From: an uncultured Clostridia bacterium
GTDB lineage: Bacteria; Bacillota; Clostridia; Oscillospirales; Oscillospiraceae
DNA length: 13,951 nucleotides
Direction of reading: 5' to 3'
Assembly (NCBI GenBank): GCA_947177115.1
Contig: CAMWTG010000040.1
Coordinates: forward strand, 1-13,951
The position numbers and the translations under genes are program-made. Numbering within the stretch: position 1 is the stretch's first letter; every line of letters starts with the position of its first letter. This document shows, in pieces, positions 5,524-12,257 of this stretch. Below the pieces are notes generated by a model. The model was not told the DNA's origin. It was given only the letters and a program-made list of their open reading frames with translations, and searched no databases.

Positions 5524-6213
5524 GTGATCGAGCTGTTGGGCAGGGGCGTCTGCGCCGGGATCGTGAGGGGGCGGCTGCACTGCTACCACCGGGTAGGCGC
5601 CGCCGCCGCCAAGTGCACAGGAGCAGACCCTGAGTGGGAAAAAAGCAGGCTGGCCGAGGCGCAGGCAAAGGCCAGGGCGCAGCTGGAGGCTCTGGTGGCC
5701 CGCTGCCGCCGGGACGTGGGGGACGGCGCCGCCCAGGTGTTTGCCACCCACGCCATGCTGCTGGAGGACGAAGACTATGTCCAGCATATCGTGGAGCTCC
5801 TCCACGGGGAGCAGTGCTGCGCGGAATACGCTGTGCAGCAGACTGGGAAGGCGTTTTCCGCTCTCTTTGAGGTGATGGATGACCCTTATATGCGGGAGCG
5901 GGGCGCGGACGTGCTGGACGTGACCTGGCGGCTGCTGCGCAGTCTAGCGGGCGCCGGTTCCGGCGGCGCGATGCCCAGAGGCCCCGCCATCCTGGCCGCC
6001 GATGATCTGAATCTGTCGGAGTTCATTGAACTGGACCGGGAGCAGGTGCTTGCCATTGTCATCCGTCAGGATTCCCCCCGCAGCCACGCCGCCCTGCTGA
6101 CCAAGCTGCTGGGCATCCCGGCCATCTGCGGCGTGGGCTACAGTCTGGAGCCGGAGTACCACGGGCGCATGGCCCGTCTGGACGGCCTGGCCGGAACCCT
6201 TACCATTTATTAG
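5524..6213 (+). CDS. stand-alone enzyme I N-terminal-like protein (PEP-utilising, PTS EI fragment)
   Basis: A 229-residue protein matching only the N-terminal half of PTS enzyme I (usual length about 570). It has the helical HPr-binding-like part (THAMLLEDEDYVQHI, FEVMDDPYMRERGADVLDVT) and the swivelling phosphohistidine domain. The active-site context is DSPRSHAALLTKLLGIPAICG with His188, and the domain ends with DGLAGTLTIY, where enzyme I continues into the PEP-binding barrel. That barrel is absent, so the protein cannot take phosphate from PEP by itself. The start is GTG at 5524, preceded by AGAGGG (5511-5516); the open frame extends upstream but has no start there that fits the promoter at 5453. 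The stop (TAG 6211-6213) lies inside the ribosome site of the HAD gene, so the two are co-transcribed. No HPr or EII gene is nearby. Role unknown. Confidence 0.8.
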   Translation: MIELLGRGVCAGIVRGRLHCYHRVGAAAAKCTGADPEWEKSRLAEAQAKARAQLEALVARCRRDVGDGAAQVFATHAMLLEDEDYVQHIVELLHGEQCCAEYAVQQTGKAFSALFEVMDDPYMRERGADVLDVTWRLLRSLAGAGSGGAMPRGPAILAADDLNLSEFIELDREQVLAIVIRQDSPRSHAALLTKLLGIPAICGVGYSLEPEYHGRMARLDGLAGTLTIY

Positions 6214-6224
6214 GAGGCTTGACC

Positions 6225-7043
6225 ATGGGACCCAAAATCCTGTTTCTGGATCTGGACGGCACTCTTCTCAATGACCGGAAAGAGATCACGCCCGGCAACC
6301 GGCGGGCCCTGGATGAGGCTCTGGCCCGGGGACACCGGATCGTGGTCACCTCCGGCCGGCCCCTGAAAAGCTCGCTGGCACAGGCCAGGCGGCTGGGACT
6401 GGCGGGAGAAGGATGCTGCGTGATCGCCTATAACGGCGGCGCGGTCTACGACTGCACCAAAGAGCGGACCGTTCATCGGGAGACCTTGGAACCGGACGTG
6501 CTGTACCGGATCTATGACGAGGCCGCCCGGCGGGGTATCTACATACAGACCTACGACCGGGAGGACGTGGTCATTGAGCCCCGGTGCGATGAGGGGAACA
6601 CGGCGCGCTACTGCGCCGCCATCGGCCTGGCGTGGCGGCGGATCGGGGATGTCCGCCGGGACCTGTCCGAGATGCCGGTGAAGGCGCTGCTGATCGATTA
6701 TCAGGACCGGGAGCCGCTGGAGGAGATGAAGCGGTGGATGGACGCGGAACTGGCGGGGCGGGCGGACTGCTTTTTTTCCAGCCGGCATTTCCTGGAGGCA
6801 GTGCCCGCAGGGGTCAATAAAGGCTCCGCCGTGGAGGCCTTGTGCCAACGGCTGGGGATCGATATGGGCGATGCCGTGGCCGTTGGGGACGAGAGCAATG
6901 ATGTCTCCATGATCCGCGCCGCCGGCGTGGGCGCCGCCATGGCCAACGCCATCCCGGAGGCCAAGGCGGCGGCGGACTATGTGACGGAGCGGGACAACAA
7001 CCACGATGGGGTCGAGGGGATCATCCGGCGTTTTTTGCTGTAA
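6225..7043 (+). CDS. Cof-type HAD-IIB phosphatase
   Basis: A 272-residue cytoplasmic hydrolase of the haloacid dehalogenase superfamily, Cof/IIB subgroup; members dephosphorylate sugar phosphates and other small phosphoesters. Motif I is FLDLDGTLLND (Asp9 nucleophile, Asp11), motif II VVTSGRP, motif III Lys in GVNKGSAVEAL, motif IV VAVGDESNDVSMI, followed by AGVGAAMANA. The insert between motifs II and III is the IIB cap. ATG at 6225 is chosen because TAGGAGG (6211-6217) lies 7 nt before it; an in-frame TTG at 6219 is too close. It overlaps the end of the enzyme-I-like gene at the signal level and is probably co-translated. The substrate cannot be told from the sequence. Confidence 0.92.
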   Translation: MGPKILFLDLDGTLLNDRKEITPGNRRALDEALARGHRIVVTSGRPLKSSLAQARRLGLAGEGCCVIAYNGGAVYDCTKERTVHRETLEPDVLYRIYDEAARRGIYIQTYDREDVVIEPRCDEGNTARYCAAIGLAWRRIGDVRRDLSEMPVKALLIDYQDREPLEEMKRWMDAELAGRADCFFSSRHFLEAVPAGVNKGSAVEALCQRLGIDMGDAVAVGDESNDVSMIRAAGVGAAMANAIPEAKAAADYVTERDNNHDGVEGIIRRFLL

Positions 7044-7185
7044 GGCGATATCCCTCCGGACGTATTGGGACGCGGAACAGGCGCTGACGGGGAAATGATC
7101 CCGGCTGGATTTCGTGATTATTTATGACGGGGCGCTGTCTGGGAGGCGAATTTTGCCCATTTCTGACAAAATCCGCTTTTTTGTC

Positions 7186-7213
7186 TTGACAAATGCCAAA
7201 AGCAGGCTATAAT
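7186..7213 (+). promoter_or_regulatory. promoter of the riboswitch-controlled transporter
   Basis: TTGACA (7186-7191), 16-bp spacer, TATAAT (7208-7213): a near-consensus promoter. A 7-bp inverted repeat, GACAAAA (7165-7171) with TTTTGTC (7179-7185), directly abuts the -35 box. Between 7044 and 7185 I see no gene and no convincing terminator for the HAD gene. Confidence 0.85.
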
Positions 7214-7223
7214 AAGCACCAAT

Positions 7224-7240
7224 CAGGCGATAAACGCCTG
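7224..7240 (+). other. hairpin at the 5' end of the riboswitch transcript
   Basis: CAGGCG (7224-7229) pairs with CGCCTG (7235-7240) around a 5-nt loop, beginning within a few nucleotides of the expected transcription start and 8 nt before riboswitch helix P1. Such 5' hairpins can protect an mRNA end; that role is inferred. Confidence 0.5.
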
Positions 7241-7248
7241 GAAATACG

Positions 7249-7417
7249 GTTATGATAGAGGCGCGGCTGCCATTAGTAGCTCCCCGGACACGTCAGACAG
7301 CGTGGGGAGGGAAAGGGAAAGCCGCCGAAGCAGTCGTTCGCTGTCTGGCGGACGGCAGGCTGGGCCGCCGGAAAATATCCGGCGGACTGTCACGGAAACG
7401 TGGAGTGCTGTCATGAC
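7249..7417 (+). ncRNA. lysine riboswitch (L-box) aptamer
   Basis: Signature elements of the lysine riboswitch occur in order: AGAGGCGCGG after P1 (7257-7266), the AGTA element (7275-7278), GGGAAAGGGAAAGCCGCCGA (7309-7328, approximately), a P4 stem CCGCCGGA/TCCGGCGG (7365-7372/7378-7385), then ACTGTC, a short P5 CACG-GAAA-CGTG (7391-7402) and GGAGTGCTGTC. P1 is 9 bp: 7249-7257 with 7409-7417. The 3' strand of P1 (TCATGAC, 7411-7417) is also complementary to GTCATGA (7443-7449), the left arm of the terminator. Lysine binding should therefore stabilise P1, free the terminator and switch the gene off. Confidence 0.93.
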
Positions 7418-7440
7418 GCAGGCATGCGGTTGTGTGTGTT

Positions 7441-7476
7441 CAGTCATGATGGAAGTCATGACTGATTTTTGTTTTT
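7441..7476 (+). terminator. riboswitch-controlled attenuator
   Basis: CAGTCATGA (7441-7449) pairs with TCATGACTG (7456-7464), a 9-bp stem with loop TGGAAG, followed by ATTTTTGTTTTT (7465-7476). Its left arm can instead pair with the P1 3' strand at 7411-7417 (antiterminator). The ribosome site AGGAGG (7477-7482) follows immediately. Confidence 0.92.
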
Positions 7477-7491
7477 AGGAGGAAACGACCC

Positions 7492-9132
7492 ATGTCAACC
7501 ACAAGAAACCGCAGGACGCTGGCCGCCGTACTGGCGGCGCTGGCCTGCATGGCGCTGGCGGTTACCGCCTTCGCCTCCGATGGCGGCGATGCCGCCGCGT
7601 CCGGTATGTACGCCACCTTCTGGGCCCTGGTGCCCCCCATTGTGGCCATCGGCCTGGCCCTGATCACCAAGGAGGCGTACTCGTCCCTCTTTATCGGCAT
7701 CCTGGTGGGCGCCCTGTTCCAGTGCGGCTTTTCCCCGGTGGACACACTGAACACCATTGTCAGCGATGGACTCGTCTCGGCCATTGAGGGCAACGCCGGT
7801 ATCTTCCTCTTCCTGGTGCTGCTGGGCATCATCGTAGCTCTGGTCAACGCCTCCGGCGGCTCCGCCGCCTTTGGCCGCTGGGCGGAGCGCAGCATCAAGA
7901 CCCGGATGGGGGCCATTTTGGCCACCTTCGTGCTGGGCGTGCTGATCTTCATTGACGACTATTTCAACTGCCTCACCGTGGGCTCCGTCATGCGCCCCGT
8001 CACCGATGGGCACAAGATTTCCCGGCAGAAGCTGGCCTATCTGATCGATGCCACCGCGGCCCCGGTGTGTATGATCGCCCCCGTGTCCTCCTGGGCCGCC
8101 GCCGTCTCCGGCGTGGCCGCCGATCTGGACACCGGCGTCAGCGGCATCCAGCTGTTTATCCGGGCGATCCCCTATAATTTCTACTCCCTGCTGACCTTTG
8201 TGTTCATCATCGGTCTGGCCGTGATGAAGTTTGACTACGGCCCCATGAAGCTCCACGAGATGAATGCCCGGCTGAAGGGCCAGCTGGGCGCTCTGGAGAA
8301 CAGCGGGACCGAGATGGGCAACTCCAAGGGCCGGGTCATAGACCTGATCATCCCCGTGATCATCCTGTTTGTTCTGTGTACCGTGGGTATGCTTTACGTG
8401 GGCGGCTTCTTCGGCGCAACGCCCTGGACGGACGACAGCCTTGCCGGCGACTTTATCGGCGCTTTCGGCAATACAGATGCCTTTGTGGGACTGCCCTGGG
8501 GCGGTCTGGTGGCGCTGGTCCTCATCGTGATCTACCTGGTAGCCCGCCGTGTGCTCAGCTTTAAGGAAGCCATGGCCTGCGTGCCCAAGGGCTTTATCGC
8601 CATGGTGCCTCCCATCACTATCCTGACCCTGGCTGTCAGCCTGAAAAGCATGACCGGCGCCCTGGGAGCGGACGAGTTTGTCAGAGCCGCCATGGTGGGC
8701 GCGTCCAAGGGGCTGTACAGTCTGCTGCCCGCCGTGATCTTCCTGGTGGCCTGCCTGTTGGCCTTTGCCTCCGGCACCAGCTGGGGCACCTTCGGCATCC
8801 TGATCCCCATTGTCGTCTCCGTCTTCGATCCCAGCAGCACCCTGCTGACCATCGGCATTTCCGCCTGTCTGGCGGGGGCCGTGTGCGGGGACCACTGCTC
8901 TCCCATCAGTGATACCACCATTATGGCCTCCGCCGGAGCCCAGTGCGACCATGTGATCCATGTGTCCACCCAGCTGCCCTACGCCATCACCGTGGCGGCG
9001 GTGAGCTTTGTATGCTTCGTTGTCGCGGGCTTTGTGCAGAATGCGGTCATCTGCCTGCTTCTGGGCGCGGTGCTGACAGTCTGCACGCTGGCGGCGCTCC
9101 GGACGGTAACCGGAAAAGCAGAGGCAAAATAA
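7492..9132 (+). CDS. NhaC-family transporter, probable lysine importer
   Basis: A 546-residue polytopic membrane protein of the NhaC/Na+-H+ antiporter family (PF03553 type). Family features: YSSLFIGILVGALF, LIFIDDYFN (about 152-159), APVSSWAAAVSGV (196-208) and GDHCSPISDTTIMAS (466-480). The first 29 residues (Arg-rich start, hydrophobic core, VTAFA then SDGG) look like a cleavable signal peptide ahead of the first transport helix. ATG 7492 follows AGGAGG by 9 nt. Members named as Na+/H+ antiporters are common, but control by a lysine riboswitch that turns expression off with lysine points to lysine uptake, and NhaC-superfamily genes are known among L-box targets. Single-gene unit ending at the terminator 9154-9191. 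Substrate is inferred from regulation only. Confidence 0.9.
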   Translation: MSTTRNRRTLAAVLAALACMALAVTAFASDGGDAAASGMYATFWALVPPIVAIGLALITKEAYSSLFIGILVGALFQCGFSPVDTLNTIVSDGLVSAIEGNAGIFLFLVLLGIIVALVNASGGSAAFGRWAERSIKTRMGAILATFVLGVLIFIDDYFNCLTVGSVMRPVTDGHKISRQKLAYLIDATAAPVCMIAPVSSWAAAVSGVAADLDTGVSGIQLFIRAIPYNFYSLLTFVFIIGLAVMKFDYGPMKLHEMNARLKGQLGALENSGTEMGNSKGRVIDLIIPVIILFVLCTVGMLYVGGFFGATPWTDDSLAGDFIGAFGNTDAFVGLPWGGLVALVLIVIYLVARRVLSFKEAMACVPKGFIAMVPPITILTLAVSLKSMTGALGADEFVRAAMVGASKGLYSLLPAVIFLVACLLAFASGTSWGTFGILIPIVVSVFDPSSTLLTIGISACLAGAVCGDHCSPISDTTIMASAGAQCDHVIHVSTQLPYAITVAAVSFVCFVVAGFVQNAVICLLLGAVLTVCTLAALRTVTGKAEAK

Positions 9133-9153
9133 GCGCTGCCCAATGACAGAAAG

Positions 9154-9191
9154 GCAGGCCGTCGGCGCATTGAACCGGCGGCCTGCTTTTT
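9154..9191 (+). terminator. intrinsic terminator after the transporter
   Basis: GCAGGCCGTCGG (9154-9165) pairs with CCGGCGGCCTGC (9175-9186), with one G-T pair and a 9-nt loop, followed by TTTTT (9187-9191). Confidence 0.88.
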
Positions 9192-9251
9192 ACTACTCCT
9201 CAAGTGTATCGACCATATCTTTTCAAATTTTTTAAATTTCCCACCGCACCC

Positions 9252-9280
9252 TTGACGTGCCGCCCGGATTTGGTTATAGT
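9252..9280 (+). promoter_or_regulatory. promoter of the phosphatidyltransferase unit
   Basis: TTGACG (9252-9257), 17-bp spacer, TATAGT (9275-9280). An AT-rich tract (about 9220-9240, with AAATTTTTTAAATTT) lies just upstream and may act as an UP element. Confidence 0.75.
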
Positions 9281-9325
9281 ATGGGGCGAGCCCAATTTGT
9301 GGAAAGCAATCGGAGGCGAGGATCC

Positions 9326-9892
9326 ATGGCGGAATCGGCCAAAGACAAGAACAAACAAATTTTCACCATCCCCAATCTGCTCAGCGCCTTCCGGCTGCTG
9401 CTGGTGCCGGTGATCGTGTGGCTGTACTGCGGAAAGGGGGACTATCCCTTGGCGGCGTGGGCGCTGGTGCTTTCCGGAGTCACGGATGTGGCGGACGGCT
9501 TTATTGCCCGGCGGTTCCATATGGTCAGCGAGCTGGGGAAGGTGCTGGACCCGGTGGCGGACAAGCTGACCCAGACGGCAGCCCTGGCCTGCCTGCTGAC
9601 CAGATTCCAGGCGGTTTGGTGGCTGCTGGGGGTTCTGGTGGCCAAGGAGACGTTCATGACCTTCATGGGGCTGCTGGTCATCCGGCGGACGGGGGCGGTA
9701 TACAGCGCCGCGTGGCATGGGAAACTGGCCACCTGCGTACTGTACGCTGTGATCTTTGTCCATATCGTCTGGTTCGGCATCCCTCCGGCGGTTTCCGCGC
9801 CGCTGGTGGCGGCGGGCGTGGCCAGCATACTGTTGAGCCTGACATTATATACGATCCAGAACCTGCGGCGGATTAACGGCGCGGGACGGTAG
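9326..9892 (+). CDS. pgsA: CDP-alcohol phosphatidyltransferase (PgsA-like)
   Basis: A 188-residue membrane enzyme that moves a phosphatidyl group from CDP-diacylglycerol to an alcohol, most likely glycerol-3-phosphate, giving phosphatidylglycerophosphate. The family signature is complete: Asp54, Asp57-Gly58, Ala61-Arg62, Gly71, Asp75 and Asp79 in TDVADGFIARRFHMVSEL followed by GKVLDPVADK. IPNLLSAFRLLLVP near the N-terminus is typical of PgsA. About five or six hydrophobic helices follow. ATG 9326 is chosen because GGAGG (9312-9316) sits 9 nt upstream; the open frame reaches back to 9257 but that part overlaps the promoter. It is first in a three-gene unit; its stop overlaps the next ribosome site. 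A cardiolipin-synthase-like or other alcohol acceptor is possible. Confidence 0.88.
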   Translation: MAESAKDKNKQIFTIPNLLSAFRLLLVPVIVWLYCGKGDYPLAAWALVLSGVTDVADGFIARRFHMVSELGKVLDPVADKLTQTAALACLLTRFQAVWWLLGVLVAKETFMTFMGLLVIRRTGAVYSAAWHGKLATCVLYAVIFVHIVWFGIPPAVSAPLVAAGVASILLSLTLYTIQNLRRINGAGR

Positions 9893-9900
9893 GAGGACAT

Positions 9901-10368
9901 ATGGAGGAGCAACTCTTGGATTTTGACTGTGTGGGGATCGATGACGGCGGACTGATCCCCATTGGACATACCGGAAGGGGGCAGGATATATCGCCGGAAT
10001 TTCTGATCTGGAACCTGTCGCCCCGGGCGAAGACTCTGGCTATTACCCTGGAGGACATGAACCACCCCATCCGGGATTTTACCCACTGGGTCATCTGGAA
10101 CATTCCCGCCGCCCAGCGGATCAAGGCGGGGATCCCCGCGGGAAAGACCGTGCCCTCCCTGGGCAACGCCAGACAGGGCGTTGCCTACGGACGCCACCGG
10201 TATGCGGGACCCAAGCCTCCCAGAGGCTCCACCCACTGGTACCGGTTCACCGTGTACGCGCTGGACTGCCGGCTGGAGCTGAAGCCCGGCGCCCGCAAGA
10301 AGGCGTTCCTGCAGGCAGCGCGGGACCATATCCTGCAGTCCGGCTGCGTGGAGGGGGCCTTTGAATGA
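9901..10368 (+). CDS. YbhB/YbcL-type PEBP-family protein
   Basis: A 155-residue cytoplasmic protein of the phosphatidylethanolamine-binding protein / Raf-kinase-inhibitor-like family, YbhB-YbcL subgroup. Seen: SPEFLIWNLSPRAKTLAITL, the ligand-site stretch DMNHPIRDFTHWVIWNIP, and YAGPKPPRGSTHWYRFTVYA with its His. No signal peptide. ATG 9901 follows AGGAGG (9891-9896) by 4 nt, and that ribosome site overlaps the pgsA stop codon. Its stop TGA overlaps the next gene's ATG (ATGA). The biochemical role of the bacterial family is not settled; being next to a phospholipid gene is suggestive only. Confidence 0.9.
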   Translation: MEEQLLDFDCVGIDDGGLIPIGHTGRGQDISPEFLIWNLSPRAKTLAITLEDMNHPIRDFTHWVIWNIPAAQRIKAGIPAGKTVPSLGNARQGVAYGRHRYAGPKPPRGSTHWYRFTVYALDCRLELKPGARKKAFLQAARDHILQSGCVEGAFE

Positions 10369-10784
10369 CGGGCGTGATCGGGAAGACCGTAACGGTGACC
10401 GTTGACCGTCCCCTTGGGAGCTTCCACCCTAGGCATGGAGATATCCGCTACCCGATTAACTACGGTTATATCGCAGGCGTTCCCGCATCGGACGGCGAGG
10501 ACCAGAACGCCTATATCCTGGGTGTTGACCGCGCCGTTGCCAGCTTTACCGGCAAGGTCATCGCTGTGATCCATCGATATGACAAACCGGGAGCCGCCCT
10601 ATCTTGGTTAACGAGGCGGCCCTCAGCAGACCTCGGCTTTCTATCCGAAAACAATCCCCCGCTTTCTCATAGGGAAGAGGCAGCCGAAAATCCGGCTGCC
10701 TCTTCCCTGTCAATGCGTTCATTTATTGCTCCTTCGGCCCTCTGTACTTCGCCAGCAGCTCCCGGAAGTCCTCCTGCCGGGTGA
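10365..10784 (+). pseudogene. small inorganic-pyrophosphatase-like gene, degenerate 3' end
   Basis: The start overlaps the PEBP stop (ATGA, 10365-10368). Residues 1 to about 73 match a short clostridial inorganic-pyrophosphatase-like family (about 110-120 aa): IGKTVTVTVDRPLGS, HPRHGDIRYPINYGYIAG, DGEDQNAYILGVD, FTGKVIAVIHRYD. The usual DGEEQDAY acidic cluster here reads DGEDQNAY, so one Asp of the metal site is Asn48. After HRYD (about 10583) the family resemblance stops. The frame runs on with an unrelated Pro/Ser-rich tail through the hairpin at 10672-10707 and into the end of the convergent gene. No other frame restores the lost C-terminus. It is probably truncated by a small rearrangement; a divergent short paralogue is the alternative. 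Confidence 0.65.
10672..10707. terminator. 15-bp hairpin between convergent genes
   Basis: GGGAAGAGGCAGCCG (10672-10686) pairs perfectly with CGGCTGCCTCTTCCC (10693-10707) around a 6-nt loop. It lies between the converging pyrophosphatase-like and murJ genes, where a shared terminator is expected. No real T-tract follows on either strand, so it may act as a weak or factor-aided terminator or as an mRNA-end stabiliser. Confidence 0.6.
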
Positions 10785-12255
10785 CCGCCAGCAGCGCGGC
10801 GTATACCGCCGCCGCCGCCGCGCCCAGCCCCACGCACTTGGCTACCAGCACGGCCTTACCCTCCAGGCCGTTCAGGACCAGTCCCGTAACGAACCACAGC
10901 CCGCCGCCCATGAGCAGCGCCGCCGCCCCGCTTTTCAGCAGCGGCATAAGCTTAACGCCGGAGGTCCCCCGCAGCAGCAGCGCGGCCATTACCGCGCCGC
11001 CCAAGGTGATGGACGCCGCCGTGGCCGCGGCCAGCCCGGCCCCGCCCCAGCGGGGGCCCAGGAGCCGGTTCAGCCCCCAGTTGCACAGCAGGACCCCTCC
11101 GTTGACCAGCAGGGGCGTCAGCGTCTGCTCCATCGTATAGTACGCCTTGCTCAGCAGGTCCAGGGCGCAGAACCCTGCCATGGACAGGGCGTAAATGGTA
11201 AAAATGCTCCCGGTGGCGGCAGTGGAGGCGGCATCGAAGCTGCCGCCCTCGAACAGCACCTTGACGATCGGCGTACCGAACGCCGCCAGCACGGCGGACA
11301 TGGGCAAGATCAGCAGCAGCGTCCCCCGCAGCATGTTCCAGATATACCGGAGGTAAGCGGGCCGGTCCTGCTGGGTGAACTTCTCGCTGAACTGGGGGAA
11401 GAGCACGGTGCTGATGGAGTAGACCAGCGTAGTAGTCAGGGGCGTGAACAGCTTATCCGCGTAGTAGAAGGCGCTGACCGGACTGCCGGCCAGCTGGGCC
11501 GTCATGGCGGAATCCTGCAGATAGCAGAAGAGGAAGATGGACGTGGTCAGCACCGTCACCACGGCGGTCTTCAGGAAGGTCCTGACATAGTCCGCCCGGA
11601 GATCCAGGATGGGATGGTAGCGGTAATGCTCCTTGAGGGCGTAGGGCGCCGTCATGCCCAGCTGCAGCAGCCACGCCAGGGCCACCGCGATCACGTACCC
11701 CCCCACGCCCAGCCGCCCGGCAAAGACGGCCAGAAAGGCGATCAGCGCCAGGTTGTAGGGGATGGACATACTGCCCTGCAGAACAAAGTGCTCCAGGGAC
11801 TGGAACAGGGCCACCAGCAGATAGGTCAGCACGATCACCGGCAGGGTCAGGATCATGATCCGCATATACCCGGCCAGCTGGGCCGCCTCCTGTCCGCCGC
11901 CCTCCCACAGGCGGTCCGCCAGCGCGGGGACAAAGGTGGCCCCCACCCAAACCGCCGCTGCGATGGCGCTGAGCACCACGGAGATGGTGATGAGGTTGCT
12001 GGCAGTGTCATAGCCCTCCTTCCGGTCCCGGCGGAGCCTGGGGGTAAGGATGGGCACGGCGGCGATACACAGGGCGTAAGCCGCCGTGGTAAAGAGATAA
12101 ATGGTATTGTTGTTGGCGGTGGTGTACAGATCCGCCGCGATCTGGGTGCCGAAGGCCCTGGCCTGCAGCGATTCCCGGACGATGCCCAGCAGCTTGGCGA
12201 ACAGCGTGACCAGCGTCACGGTACCGATGACATGAATGGTTTTGTTTTCTTTCAC
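10723..12255 (-). CDS. murJ: MurJ/MviN-type lipid-linked precursor flippase
   Basis: A 510-residue polytopic membrane protein of the MurJ (MOP superfamily) group, which moves lipid II or related lipid-linked precursors across the membrane. Seen: the opening TLVTLFAKLLGIVRESLQAR, NTIYLFTTAAYALCIAAVPI, YYADKLFTPLTTTLVYSIS with VLFPQFSEKF, KVLFEGGSFDA and LSKAYYTMEQTLTP, across about 14 hydrophobic segments. GTG at 12255 is chosen: GGAG (12264-12267) lies 8 nt before it, while the in-frame TTG at 12261 is too close. It starts 2 nt after the stop of the pyruvyl transferase gene, so the two are translationally coupled. That context suggests it may serve a secondary wall polymer, though a general lipid II role is equally possible. 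Confidence 0.9.
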   Translation of the reverse strand: MKENKTIHVIGTVTLVTLFAKLLGIVRESLQARAFGTQIAADLYTTANNNTIYLFTTAAYALCIAAVPILTPRLRRDRKEGYDTASNLITISVVLSAIAAAVWVGATFVPALADRLWEGGGQEAAQLAGYMRIMILTLPVIVLTYLLVALFQSLEHFVLQGSMSIPYNLALIAFLAVFAGRLGVGGYVIAVALAWLLQLGMTAPYALKEHYRYHPILDLRADYVRTFLKTAVVTVLTTSIFLFCYLQDSAMTAQLAGSPVSAFYYADKLFTPLTTTLVYSISTVLFPQFSEKFTQQDRPAYLRYIWNMLRGTLLLILPMSAVLAAFGTPIVKVLFEGGSFDAASTAATGSIFTIYALSMAGFCALDLLSKAYYTMEQTLTPLLVNGGVLLCNWGLNRLLGPRWGGAGLAAATAASITLGGAVMAALLLRGTSGVKLMPLLKSGAAALLMGGGLWFVTGLVLNGLEGKAVLVAKCVGLGAAAAAVYAALLAVTRQEDFRELLAKYRGPKEQ

Positions 12256-12257
12256 TT

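Noticed and set aside
5356..5805. Upstream extension of the ATPase frame by 150 codons
   Set aside because: It overlaps the divergent enzyme-I-like gene and its promoter; the ATG at 5355 has a proper ribosome site and begins the conserved region.
7495..8961. A 488-codon minus-strand open frame opposite the transporter
   Set aside because: It has His/Gly/Gln-rich shadow composition from third-position GC bias. The plus strand has the riboswitch, ribosome site and clear membrane protein.
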